A stretch of 64,000 nucleotides of DNA, from contig CP126206.1 in assembly GCA_030272155.1 (NCBI GenBank), forward strand, positions 1,054,001-1,118,000, written 5' to 3'. This DNA comes from Tetradesmus obliquus (Eukaryota; Chlorophyta; Chlorophyceae; Sphaeropleales; Scenedesmaceae). Of this stretch, positions 53,474 through 64,000 are shown piece by piece. Position 1 is the stretch's first letter. Every line of letters starts with the position of its first letter. A program made the position numbers and the translations under genes. The notes beneath the pieces are model-generated. The model did no database searches, was not told the origin of the DNA, and was given only the letters and a program-made list of their open reading frames with translations.

Positions 53474-54322
53474 TCACGACCACTCACCGGCTGCTTTGTC
53501 CACGTCCATGCTGCAAGGTGCAAGGAAACAGCATTGACACACACGGCAGGAGCAGGACGGTTTGTGGCTCAACGGTTGCTTTTGTACGCCACGACGTGCA
53601 CAAGTTAAATATGCTGCTCGGCGGCTCGTGCTGTATTGTGTCCGTGAACGCAGGCGAGCCAGGGTTGACATGCAGATTTGGGCACTGCAAGTGCCATCTA
53701 GTGACGTCCCGTGCATGCTCCATTTGCGCATGTTCGGTGCGAGCATTACTGCTGCTGACTTAAGGAATGTAAATAGCATCAGCAGCAGCAGGATGCCTTG
53801 GGGTTGCTGGCACTGCTGTCTCCCACAGCAGGTCACCTGGTCTCCATGTTGCTGCAGCTGCTCCCGCTCGTGGTTCCCAGATGTTTGCCGTTTTTCCAGC
53901 AGTTTGCTGGTACAGGCAGTGAAGTAAATCAGCTCCTCGTACGTGGCACCAGGCAAGCCCTTTATCTTTTCTGTTACCCAGTGCCCTGCCTTGAGGATCT
54001 TGGATGCAGCAAGTGCATCCTCCTCGCTGATGATGACCGGCCGCCCTGACCTGTGCGCATCAGCAATACAGCCAAACTCGCGGAAGTTTTTGTAATGCCG
54101 CTCAATAAAGACACTGTGCCTCTCCTTGACACGCTTGTGTACACCGCCACCATGCCTGGAGCGGAACAGGATTGCTGCCTTGTGTGGATCTATCTCCCCA
54201 GTGCCAAAGTCGAAGGTGGAAGCGGCGCATACCACCGCCCATTCCCTGGTCTCAGCATCCTTGCGCTGGCTAGAACCCTGGGTTTCAGCAGATTTTGAGG
54301 TACCTGCACATAATGACACCAT
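53474..54322 (-). pseudogene. Transposase-like HTH frame, copy 32
   Basis: Translation identical to the reference copy. Confidence 0.42.
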
Positions 54323-55162
54323 ACTTCAGTCATGTGATTTGTGCGCCAGTGTGTACACTTTGGCGGTACAGGCAGTACAGTACAGCCTTTTGTCAATTTG
54401 TCTGACCACCCTGCAGTAGCACGAAAAGCCACCTACGCCTCCCCTGCGAGCTGACCCGCAACAAGTTGCCACAGTTATACGCTTGTCTTGGCAAAACCGA
54501 TAATGTGTGCAAGTGTTGAGGCGCGGGGGTGGCTCTGGCGTGAGCTATATTCTGGACGTCTGCTGTTATCCTGTTATCTTTGCCGCTGATGCATGTGGCC
54601 CGCGGCAAAGCGCTGCATGTTGCCATTTTTCGAAATGGAGATATATTGAGCTGGTGGTGGTGGGGCATGGATGGGTGGCCATGTCATGTGGTGCTGTGTC
54701 ACACTGTGGGCTCCTGCTGGCTGAAAGCTGCTGGCTGGCGCTGCAGCCTGCTGCCGCTGTTTTGATTTGGCATGTCAAAAACTCACTGGCAACTCGTGTT
54801 AGCGCCATAGCCATTGACTACATTTGAACTACAAGTAACCATCCACGCAGCTGTTGCCTCCTCATCGCTGCTTCTGCGATAGTTGTGATACATCTGCTGC
54901 TGGTGTCAGCTGCTGGGCGGGCTGGTGCTGAGTTCCAGTCACCAAGGTGAGCATGGCTGGGAGCCCGCAGTCCGGTTCGATCAAGCTTGCTGTGAAATAG
55001 ATTGCTGCACTGTGGTTATGCGCTGCGGAATCTGTGGGGTCTATCGTAATCAAGTGTCTGTGCGACTGCCTTAATCCCCACTGAGGACGACGCTGGAACT
55101 GGGCTATCCTGCATGCTTCTGCTGCGCTGCTGCTGCAACGTAAATACTATATTTCACTGATC

Positions 55163-56011
55163 TCACGACCACTCACCGGCTGCTTTGTCCACGTCCATGC
55201 TGCAAGGTGCAAGGAAACAGCATTGACACACACGGCAGGAGCAGGACGGTTTGTGGCTCAACGGTTGCTTTTGTACGCCACGACGTGCACAAGTTAAATA
55301 TGCTGCTCGGCGGCTCGTGCTGTATTGTGTCCGTGAACGCAGGCGAGCCAGGGTTGACATGCAGATTTGGGCACTGCAAGTGCCATCTAGTGACGTCCCG
55401 TGCATGCTCCATTTGCGCATGTTCGGTGCGAGCATTACTGCTGCTGACTTAAGGAATGTAAATAGCATCAGCAGCAGCAGGATGCCTTGGGGTTGCTGGC
55501 ACTGCTGTCTCCCACAGCAGGTCACCTGGTCTCCATGTTGCTGCAGCTGCTCCCGCTCGTGGTTCCCAGATGTTTGCCGTTTTTCCAGCAGTTTGCTGGT
55601 ACAGGCAGTGAAGTAAATCAGCTCCTCGTACGTGGCACCAGGCAAGCCCTTTATCTTTTCTGTTACCCAGTGCCCTGCCTTGAGGATCTTGGATGCAGCA
55701 AGTGCATCCTCCTCGCTGATGATGACCGGCCGCCCTGACCTGTGCGCATCAGCAATACAGCCAAACTCGCGGAAGTTTTTGTAATGCCGCTCAATAAAGA
55801 CACTGTGCCTCTCCTTGACACGCTTGTGTACACCGCCACCATGCCTGGAGCGGAACAGGATTGCTGCCTTGTGTGGATCCATCTCCCCAGTGCCAAAGTC
55901 GAAGGTGGAAGCGGCGCATACCACCGCCCATTCCCTGGTCTCAGCATCCTTGCGCTGGCTAGAACCCTGGGTTTCAGCAGATTTTGAGGTACCTGCACAT
56001 AATGACACCAT
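55163..56011 (-). pseudogene. Transposase-like HTH frame, copy 33 (I44M)
   Basis: Differs from the reference copy by one codon: T to C at 55880 on the plus strand changes ATA to ATG, Ile44 to Met. The change lies before the SGRP motif, in the N-terminal part of the HTH-like region, and creates a possible internal start. It is the first difference seen from the left end of the window. Confidence 0.42.
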
Positions 56012-57426
56012 ACTTCAGTCATGTGATTTGTGCGCCAGTGTGTACACTTTGGCGGTACAGGCAGTACAGTACAGCCTTTTGTCAATTTGTCTGACCACCC
56101 TGCAGTAGCACGAAAAGCCACCTACGCCTCCCCTGCGAGCTGACCCGCAACAAGTTGCCACAGTTATACGCTTGTCTTGGCAAAACCGATAATGTGTGCA
56201 AGTGTTGAGGCGCGGGGGTGGCTCTGGCGTGAGCTATATTCTGGACGTCTGCTGTTATCCTGTTATCTTTGCCGCTGATGCATGTGGCCCGCGGCAAAGC
56301 GCTGCATGTTGCCATTTTTCGAAATGGAGATATATTGAGCTGGTGGTGGTGGGGCATGGATGGGTGGCCATGTCATGTGGTGCTGTGTCACACTGTGGGC
56401 TCCTGCTGGCTGAAAGCTGCTGGCTGGCGCTGCAGCCTGCTGCCGCTGTTTTGATTTGGCATGTCAAAAACTCACTGGCAACTCGTGTTAGCGCCATAGC
56501 CATTGACTACATTTGAACTACAAGTAACCATCCACGCAGCTGTTGCCTCCTCATCGCTGCTTCTGCGATAGTTGTGATACATCTGCTGCTGGTGTCAGCT
56601 GCTGGGCGGGCTGGTGCTGAGTTCCAGTCACCAAGGTGAGCATGGCTGGGAGCCCGCAGTCCGGTTCGATCAAGCTTGCTGTGAAATAGATTGCTGCACT
56701 GTGGTTATGCGCTGCGGAATCTGTGGGGTCTATCGTAATCAAGTGTCTGTGCGACTGCCTTAATCCCCACTGAGGACGACGCTGGAACTGGGCTATCCTG
56801 CATGCTTCTGCTGCGCTGCTGCTGCAACGTAAATACTATATTTCACTGATCTCACGACCACTCACCGGCTGCTTTGTCCACGTCCATGCTGCAAGGTGCA
56901 AGGAAACAGCATTGACACACACGGCAGGAGCAGGACGGTTTGTGGCTCAACGGTTGCTTTTGTACGCCACGACGTGCACAAGTTAAATATGCTGCTCGGC
57001 GGCTCGTGCTGTATTGTGTCCGTGAACGCAGGCGAGCCAGGGTTGACATGCAGATTTGGGCACTGCAAGTGCCATCTAGTGACGTCCCGTGCATGCTCCA
57101 TTTGCGCATGTTCGGTGCGAGCATTACTGCTGCTGACTTAAGGAATGTAAATAGCATCAGCAGCAGCAGGATGCCTTGGGGTTGCTGGCACTGCTGTCTC
57201 CCACAGCAGGTCACCTGGTCTCCATGTTGCTGCAGCTGCTCCCGCTCGTGGTTCCCAGATGTTTGCCGTTTTTCCAGCAGTTTGCTGGTACAGGCAGTGA
57301 AGTAAATCAGCTCCTCGTACGTGGCACCAGGCAAGCCCTTTATCTTTTCTGTTACCCAGTGCCCTGCCTTGAGGATCTTGGATGCAGCAAGTGCATCCTC
57401 CTCGCTGATGATGACCGGCCGCCCTG
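55738..57426. repeat. Unit 34, one substitution
   Basis: Consensus unit except for T to C at 55880 (phase 143), which turns GGATCT into a BamHI site GGATCC at 55875-55880. I saw no other BamHI site in the window. Confidence 0.9.
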
Positions 57427-57700
57427 ACCTGTGCGCATCAGCAATACAGCCAAACTCGCGGAAGTTTTTGTAATGCCGCTCAATAAAGACACTGTGCCTC
57501 TCCTTGACACGCTTGTGTACACCGCCACCATGCCTGGAGCGGAACAGGATTGCTGCCTTGTGTGGATCTATCTCCCCAGTGCCAAAGTCGAAGGTGGAAG
57601 CGGCGCATACCACCGCCCATTCCCTGGTCTCAGCATCCTTGCGCTGGCTAGAACCCTGGGTTTCAGCAGATTTTGAGGTACCTGCACATAATGACACCAT
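56852..57700 (-). pseudogene. Transposase-like HTH frame, copy 34
   Basis: Translation identical to the reference copy, so the I44M change of the preceding copy is private. Confidence 0.42.
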
Positions 57701-58540
57701 ACTTCAGTCATGTGATTTGTGCGCCAGTGTGTACACTTTGGCGGTACAGGCAGTACAGTACAGCCTTTTGTCAATTTGTCTGACCACCCTGCAGTAGCAC
57801 GAAAAGCCACCTACGCCTCCCCTGCGAGCTGACCCGCAACAAGTTGCCACAGTTATACGCTTGTCTTGGCAAAACCGATAATGTGTGCAAGTGTTGAGGC
57901 GCGGGGGTGGCTCTGGCGTGAGCTATATTCTGGACGTCTGCTGTTATCCTGTTATCTTTGCCGCTGATGCATGTGGCCCGCGGCAAAGCGCTGCATGTTG
58001 CCATTTTTCGAAATGGAGATATATTGAGCTGGTGGTGGTGGGGCATGGATGGGTGGCCATGTCATGTGGTGCTGTGTCACACTGTGGGCTCCTGCTGGCT
58101 GAAAGCTGCTGGCTGGCGCTGCAGCCTGCTGCCGCTGTTTTGATTTGGCATGTCAAAAACTCACTGGCAACTCGTGTTAGCGCCATAGCCATTGACTACA
58201 TTTGAACTACAAGTAACCATCCACGCAGCTGTTGCCTCCTCATCGCTGCTTCTGCGATAGTTGTGATACATCTGCTGCTGGTGTCAGCTGCTGGGCGGGC
58301 TGGTGCTGAGTTCCAGTCACCAAGGTGAGCATGGCTGGGAGCCCGCAGTCCGGTTCGATCAAGCTTGCTGTGAAATAGATTGCTGCACTGTGGTTATGCG
58401 CTGCGGAATCTGTGGGGTCTATCGTAATCAAGTGTCTGTGCGACTGCCTTAATCCCCACTGAGGACGACGCTGGAACTGGGCTATCCTGCATGCTTCTGC
58501 TGCGCTGCTGCTGCAACGTAAATACTATATTTCACTGATC

Positions 58541-59389
58541 TCACGACCACTCACCGGCTGCTTTGTCCACGTCCATGCTGCAAGGTGCAAGGAAACAGCA
58601 TTGACACACACGGCAGGAGCAGGACGGTTTGTGGCTCAACGGTTGCTTTTGTACGCCACGACGTGCACAAGTTAAATATGCTGCTCGGCGGCTCGTGCTG
58701 TATTGTGTCCGTGAACGCAGGCGAGCCAGGGTTGACATGCAGATTTGGGCACTGCAAGTGCCATCTAGTGACGTCCCGTGCATGCTCCATTTGCGCATGT
58801 TCGGTGCGAGCATTACTGCTGCTGACTTAAGGAATGTAAATAGCATCAGCAGCAGCAGGATGCCTTGGGGTTGCTGGCACTGCTGTCTCCCACAGCAGGT
58901 CACCTGGTCTCCATGTTGCTGCAGCTGCTCCCGCTCGTGGTTCCCAGATGTTTGCCGTTTTTCCAGCAGTTTGCTGGTACAGGCAGTGAAGTAAATCAGC
59001 TCCTCGTACGTGGCACCAGGCAAGCCCTTTATCTTTTCTGTTACCCAGTGCCCTGCCTTGAGGATCTTGGATGCAGCAAGTGCATCCTCCTCGCTGATGA
59101 TGACCGGCCGCCCTGACCTGTGCGCATCAGCAATACAGCCAAACTCGCGGAAGTTTTTGTAATGCCGCTCAATAAAGACACTGTGCCTCTCCTTGACACG
59201 CTTGTGTACACCGCCACCATGCCTGGAGCGGAACAGGATTGCTGCCTTGTGTGGATCTATCTCCCCAGTGCCAAAGTCGAAGGTGGAAGCGGCGCATACC
59301 ACCGCCCATTCCCTGGTCTCAGCATCCTTGCGCTGGCTAGAACCCTGGGTTTCAGCAGATTTTGAGGTACCTGCACATAATGACACCAT
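58541..59389 (-). pseudogene. Transposase-like HTH frame, copy 35
   Basis: Translation identical to the reference copy. Confidence 0.42.
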
Positions 59390-60804
59390 ACTTCAGTCAT
59401 GTGATTTGTGCGCCAGTGTGTACACTTTGGCGGTACAGGCAGTACAGTACAGCCTTTTGTCAATTTGTCTGACCACCCTGCAGTAGCACGAAAAGCCACC
59501 TACGCCTCCCCTGCGAGCTGACCCGCAACAAGTTGCCACAGTTATACGCTTGTCTTGGCAAAACCGATAATGTGTGCAAGTGTTGAGGCGCGGGGGTGGC
59601 TCTGGCGTGAGCTATATTCTGGACGTCTGCTGTTATCCTGTTATCTTTGCCGCTGATGCATGTGGCCCGCGGCAAAGCGCTGCATGTTGCCATTTTTCGA
59701 AATGGAGATATATTGAGCTGGTGGTGGTGGGGCATGGATGGGTGGCCATGTCATGTGGTGCTGTGTCACACTGTGGGCTCCTGCTGGCTGAAAGCTGCTG
59801 GCTGGCGCTGCAGCCTGCTGCCGCTGTTTTGATTTGGCATGTCAAAAACTCACTGGCAACTCGTGATAGCGCCATAGCCATTGAGTACATTTGAACTACA
59901 AGTAACCATCCACGCAGCTGTTGCCTCCTCATCGCTGCTTCTGCGATAGTTGTGATACATCTGCTGCTGGTGTCAGCTGCTGGGCGGGCTGGTGCTGAGT
60001 TCCAGTCACCAAGGTGAGCATGGCTGGGAGCCCGCAGTCCGGTTCGATCAAGCTTGCTGTGAAATAGATTGCTGCACTGTGGTTATGCGCTGCGGAATCT
60101 GTGGGGTCTATCGTAATCAAGTGTCTGTGTGACTGCCTTAATCCCCACTGAGGACGACGCTGGAACTGGGCTATCCTGCATGCTTCTGCTGCGCTGCTGC
60201 TGCAACGTAAATACTATATTTCACTGATCTCACGACCACTCACCGGCTGCTTTGTCCACGTCCATGCTGCAAGGTGCAAGGAAACAGCATTGACACACAC
60301 GGCAGGAGCAGGACGGTTTGTGGCTCAACGGTTGCTTTTGTACGCCACGACGTGCACAAGTTAAATATGCTGCTCGGCGGCTCGTGCTGTATTGTGTCCG
60401 TGAACGCAGGCGAGCCAGGGTTGACATGCAGATTTGGGCACTGCAAGTGCCATCTAGTGACGTCCCGTGCATGCTCCATTTGCGCATGTTCGGTGCGAGC
60501 ATTACTGCTGCTGACTTAAGGAATGTAAATAGCATCAGCAGCAGCAGGATGCCTTGGGGTTGCTGGCACTGCTGTCTCCCACAGCAGGTCACCTGGTCTC
60601 CATGTTGCTGCAGCTGCTCCCGCTCGTGGTTCCCAGATGTTTGCCGTTTTTCCAGCAGTTTGCTGGTACAGGCAGTGAAGTAAATCAGCTCCTCGTACGT
60701 GGCACCAGGCAAGCCCTTTATCTTTTCTGTTACCCAGTGCCCTGCCTTGAGGATCTTGGATGCAGCAAGTGCATCCTCCTCGCTGATGATGACCGGCCGC
60801 CCTG
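59116..60804. repeat. Unit 36, three substitutions
   Basis: T to A at 59866 (phase 751), C to G at 59885 (phase 770) and C to T at 60130 (phase 1015). All three lie in the non-coding block within 265 bases. The C to T is in a CpG, as expected from deamination of methylcytosine. Neighbouring unit 35 looks like the consensus. Confidence 0.9.
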
Positions 60805-61078
60805 ACCTGTGCGCATCAGCAATACAGCCAAACTCGCGGAAGTTTTTGTAATGCCGCTCAATAAAGACACTGTGCCTCTCCTTGACACGCTTGTGTACAC
60901 CGCCACCATGCCTGGAGCGGAACAGGATTGCTGCCTTGTGTGGATCTATCTCCCCAGTGCCAAAGTCGAAGGTGGAAGCGGCGCATACCACCGCCCATTC
61001 CCTGGTCTCAGCATCCTTGCGCTGGCTAGAACCCTGGGTTTCAGCAGATTTTGAGGTACCTGCACATAATGACACCAT
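60230..61078 (-). pseudogene. Transposase-like HTH frame, copy 36
   Basis: Translation identical to the reference copy although three substitutions lie in the non-coding block just to its left. Confidence 0.42.
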
Positions 61079-62493
61079 ACTTCAGTCATGTGATTTGTGC
61101 GCCAGTGTGTACACTTTGGCGGTACAGGCAGTACAGTACAGCCTTTTGTCAATTTGTCTGACCACCCTGCAGTAGCACGAAAAGCCACCTACGCCTCCCC
61201 TGCGAGCTGACCCGCAACAAGTTGCCACAGTTATACGCTTGTCTTGGCAAAACCGATAATGTGTGCAAGTGTTGAGGCGCGGGGGTGGCTCTGGCGTGAG
61301 CTATATTCTGGACGTCTGCTGTTATCCTGTTATCTTTGCCGCTGATGCATGTGGCCCGCGGCAAAGCGCTGCATGTTGCCATTTTTCGAAATGGAGATAT
61401 ATTGAGCTGGTGGTGGTGGGGCATGGATGGGTGGCCATGTCATGTGGTGCTGTGTCACACTGTGGGCTCCTGCTGGCTGAAAGCTGCTGGCTGGCGCTGC
61501 AGCCTGCTGCCGCTGTTTTGATTTGGCATGTCAAAAACTCACTGGCAACTCGTGTTAGCGCCATAGCCATTGACTACATTTGAACTACAAGTAACCATCC
61601 ACGCAGCTGTTGCCTCCTCATCGCTGCTTCTGCGATAGTTGTGATACATCTGCTGCTGGTGTCAGCTGCTGGGCGGGCTGGTGCTGAGTTCCAGTCACCA
61701 AGGTGAGCATGGCTGGGAGCCCGCAGTCCGGTTCGATCAAGCTTGCTGTGAAATAGATTGCTGCACTGTGGTTATGCGCTGCGGAATCTGTGGGGTCTAT
61801 CGTAATCAAGTGTCTGTGCGACTGCCTTAATCCCCACTGAGGACGACGCTGGAACTGGGCTATCCTGCATGCTTCTGCTGCGCTGCTGCTGCAACGTAAA
61901 TACTATATTTCACTGATCTCACGACCACTCACCGGCTGCTTTGTCCACGTCCATGCTGCAAGGTGCAAGGAAACAGCATTGACACACACGGCAGGAGCAG
62001 GACGGTTTGTGGCTCAACGGTTGCTTTTGTACGCCACGACGTGCACAAGGTAAATATGCTGCTCGGCGGCTCGTGCTGTATTGTGTCCGTGAACGCAGGC
62101 GAGCCAGGGTTGACATGCAGATTTGGGCACTGCAAGTGCCATCTAGTGACGTCCCGTGCATGCTCCATTTGCGCATGTTCGGTGCGAGCATTACTGCTGC
62201 TGACTTAAGGAATGTAAATGGCATCAGCAGCAGCAGGATGCCTTGGGGTTGCTGGCACTGCTGTCTCCCACAGCAGGTCACCTGGTCTCCATGTTGCTGC
62301 AGCTGCTCCCGCTCGTGGTTCCCAGATGTTTGCCGTTTTTCCAGCAGTTTGCTGGTACAGGCAGTGAAGTAAATCAGCTCCTCGTACGTGGCACCAGGCA
62401 AGCCCTTTATCTTTTCTGTTACCCAGTGCCCTGCCTTGAGGATCTTGGATGCAGCAAGTGCATCCTCCTCGCTGATGATGACCGGCCGCCCTG
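60805..62493. repeat. Unit 37, two substitutions shared with unit 38
   Basis: T to G at 62050 (phase 1246) and A to G at 62220 (phase 1416); otherwise the consensus. The same two changes occur in the next unit. Confidence 0.9.
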
Positions 62494-62767
62494 ACCTGTG
62501 CGCATCAGCAATACAGCCAAACTCGCGGAAGTTTTTGTAATGCCGCTCAATAAAGACACTGTGCCTCTCCTTGACACGCTTGTGTACACCGCCACCATGC
62601 CTGGAGCGGAACAGGATTGCTGCCTTGTGTGGATCTATCTCCCCAGTGCCAAAGTCGAAGGTGGAAGCGGCGCATACCACCGCCCATTCCCTGGTCTCAG
62701 CATCCTTGCGCTGGCTAGAACCCTGGGTTTCAGCAGATTTTGAGGTACCTGCACATAATGACACCAT
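61919..62767 (-). pseudogene. Transposase-like HTH frame, copy 37 (L183P, T240P)
   Basis: Two amino-acid changes, Leu183 to Pro (62220, A to G on the plus strand) and Thr240 to Pro (62050, T to G), both in the low-complexity second half. Leu183 lies in the hydrophobic run, which the proline would break. The HTH-like half is unchanged. Confidence 0.42.
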
Positions 62768-64000
62768 ACTTCAGTCATGTGATTTGTGCGCCAGTGTGTA
62801 CACTTTGGCGGTACAGGCAGTACAGTACAGCCTTTTGTCAATTTGTCTGACCACCCTGCAGTAGCACGAAAAGCCACCTACGCCTCCCCCTGCGAGCTGA
62901 CCCGCAACAAGTTGCCACAGTTATACGCTTGTCTTGGCAAAACCGATAATGTGTGCAAGTGTTGAGGCGCGGGGGTGGCTCTGGCGTGAGCTATATTCTG
63001 GACGTCTGCTGTTATCCTGTTATCTTTGCCGCTGATGCATGTGGCCCGCGGCAAAGCGCTGCATGTTGCCATTTTTCGAAATGGAGATATATTGAGCTGG
63101 TGGTGGTGGGGCATGGATGGGTGGCCATGTCATGTGGTGCTGTGTCACACTGTGGGCTCCTGCTGGCTGAAAGCTGCTGGCTGGCGCTGCAGCCTGCTGC
63201 CGCTGTTTTGATTTGGCATGTCAAAAACTCACTGGCAACTCGTGTTAGCGCCATAGCCATTGACTACATTTGAACTACAAGTAACCATCCACGCAGCTGT
63301 TGCCTCCTCATCGCTGCTTCTGCGATAGTTGTGATACATCTGCTGCTGGTGTCAGCTGCTGGGCGGGCTGGTGCTGAGTTCCAGTCACCAAGGTGAGCAT
63401 GGCTGGGAGCCCGCAGTCCGGTTCGATCAAGCTTGCTGTGAAATAGATTGCTGCACTGTGGTTATGCGCTGCGGAATCTGTGGGGTCTATCGTAATCAAG
63501 TGTCTGTGCGACTGCCTTAATCCCCACTGAGGACGACGCTGGAACTGGGCTATCCTGCATGCTTCTGCTGCGCTGCTGCTGCAACGTAAATACTATATTT
63601 CACTGATCTCACGACCACTCACCGGCTGCTTTGTCCACGTCCATGCTGCAAGGTGCAAGGAAACAGCATTGACACACACGGCAGGAGCAGGACGGTTTGT
63701 GGCTCAACGGTTGCTTTTGTACGCCACGACGTGCACAAGGTAAATATGCTGCTCGGCGGCTCGTGCTGTATTGTGTCCGTGAACGCAGGCGAGCCAGGGT
63801 TGACATGCAGATTTGGGCACTGCAAGTGCCATCTAGTGACGTCCCGTGCATGCTCCATTTGCGCATGTTCGGTGCGAGCATTACTGCTGCTGACTTAAGG
63901 AATGTAAATGGCATCAGCAGCAGCAGGATGCCTTGGGGTTGCTGGCACTGCTGTCTCCCACAGCAGGTCACCTGGTCTCCATGTTGCTGCAGCTGCTCCC
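62494..64000. repeat. Unit 38, incomplete, one insertion and two shared substitutions
   Basis: A run of four C at phase 393-396 is five C here (62886-62890), making the unit one base out of register with the rest of the array. It shares the two substitutions of unit 37 at 63740 and 63910. The window ends inside it. Confidence 0.9.
63609..64000 (-). pseudogene. Transposase-like HTH frame, copy 38, C-terminal part (cut by window end)
   Basis: About the last 129 codons of the frame, ending in TGA at 63611-63609. It carries the same two changes as copy 37 (63910 for L183P and 63740 for T240P). The HTH-coding half lies beyond the window. Confidence 0.42.

Larger units (their letters stand above)
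1..64000. repeat. Tandem satellite array, 1,689-bp unit, about 37.9 copies
   Basis: The sequence at base 1 recurs at 1690, 3379, 5068 and so on at a constant 1,689-base step to the end of the window; a single extra C at 62886-62890 moves the last unit by one base. All units have the same orientation and no unrelated sequence interrupts them. Both ends of the window fall inside the array, so its true length and flanks are unknown. Units 1-33 look identical; differences are at 55880, 59866, 59885, 60130, 62050, 62220, 62886-62890, 63740 and 63910. Such uniformity is typical of recent amplification or strong homogenisation by unequal exchange or gene conversion, but could also be inflated by assembly. 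The unit boundary is arbitrary because no natural junction is visible. Confidence 0.98.

Noticed and set aside
55663-56121. A longer minus-strand frame of 152 codons found only in unit 34
   Set aside because: It arises because T to C at 55880 removes a stop in an alternative frame overlapping the HTH-like frame; it is a by-product of one substitution.
59633-59932. A minus-strand frame extended to 99 codons in unit 36
   Set aside because: It is lengthened only by the private substitutions at 59866 and 59885 and has low-complexity sequence.
1-64000. CRISPR array
   Set aside because: The repeat is a continuous 1,689-bp unit without short repeats alternating with unique spacers, and there are no cas genes.
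1-64000. Ribosomal DNA or other tandem gene array
   Set aside because: The unit is too short for rDNA, and I recognised no rRNA, 5S, histone or snRNA sequence in it.

Overview
The whole window is one tandem array. A single 1,689-bp unit is repeated head to tail about 37.9 times (37 full units plus 1,507 bases of a 38th), from the first base to the last, so neither edge of the array is present. Units 1 to 33 (about 55.7 kb) look identical. The few differences I found lie in the last 8.2 kb: six substitutions and one inserted C, two of the substitutions being shared by the last two units. I compared the translations of every unit and read the nucleotides by eye, so an isolated silent change could have been missed.

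Unit layout, with phase 1 at window base 1: phases 1-274 and 1115-1689 carry a minus-strand open frame of 282 codons that runs across the unit junction (reference copy 1115-1963). Its first half resembles the paired-like helix-turn-helix DNA-binding region of Tc1/mariner/IS630-type transposases, including an SGRP motif where those proteins have GRPR. Its second half is low-complexity, Cys/Ser/Gln-rich sequence with no visible DDE catalytic domain. Phases 275-1114 (840 bp) have no convincing gene but hold a cluster of hairpins and a two-tetrad G-quadruplex candidate (530-635) and many CTG/CAG-type runs.

Organism: a eukaryotic nuclear satellite is much the best explanation, because there are no bacterial operons, ribosome binding sites or dense coding. 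The CTG/CAG-rich composition and the style of the transposase-like frame suggest a green alga (Chlorophyta), but this is an impression, not a demonstrated assignment. There are no genes working together here. The window is best read as a satellite whose unit includes a piece of a DNA transposon, amplified and kept homogeneous, with slightly more divergent units towards the right-hand end.
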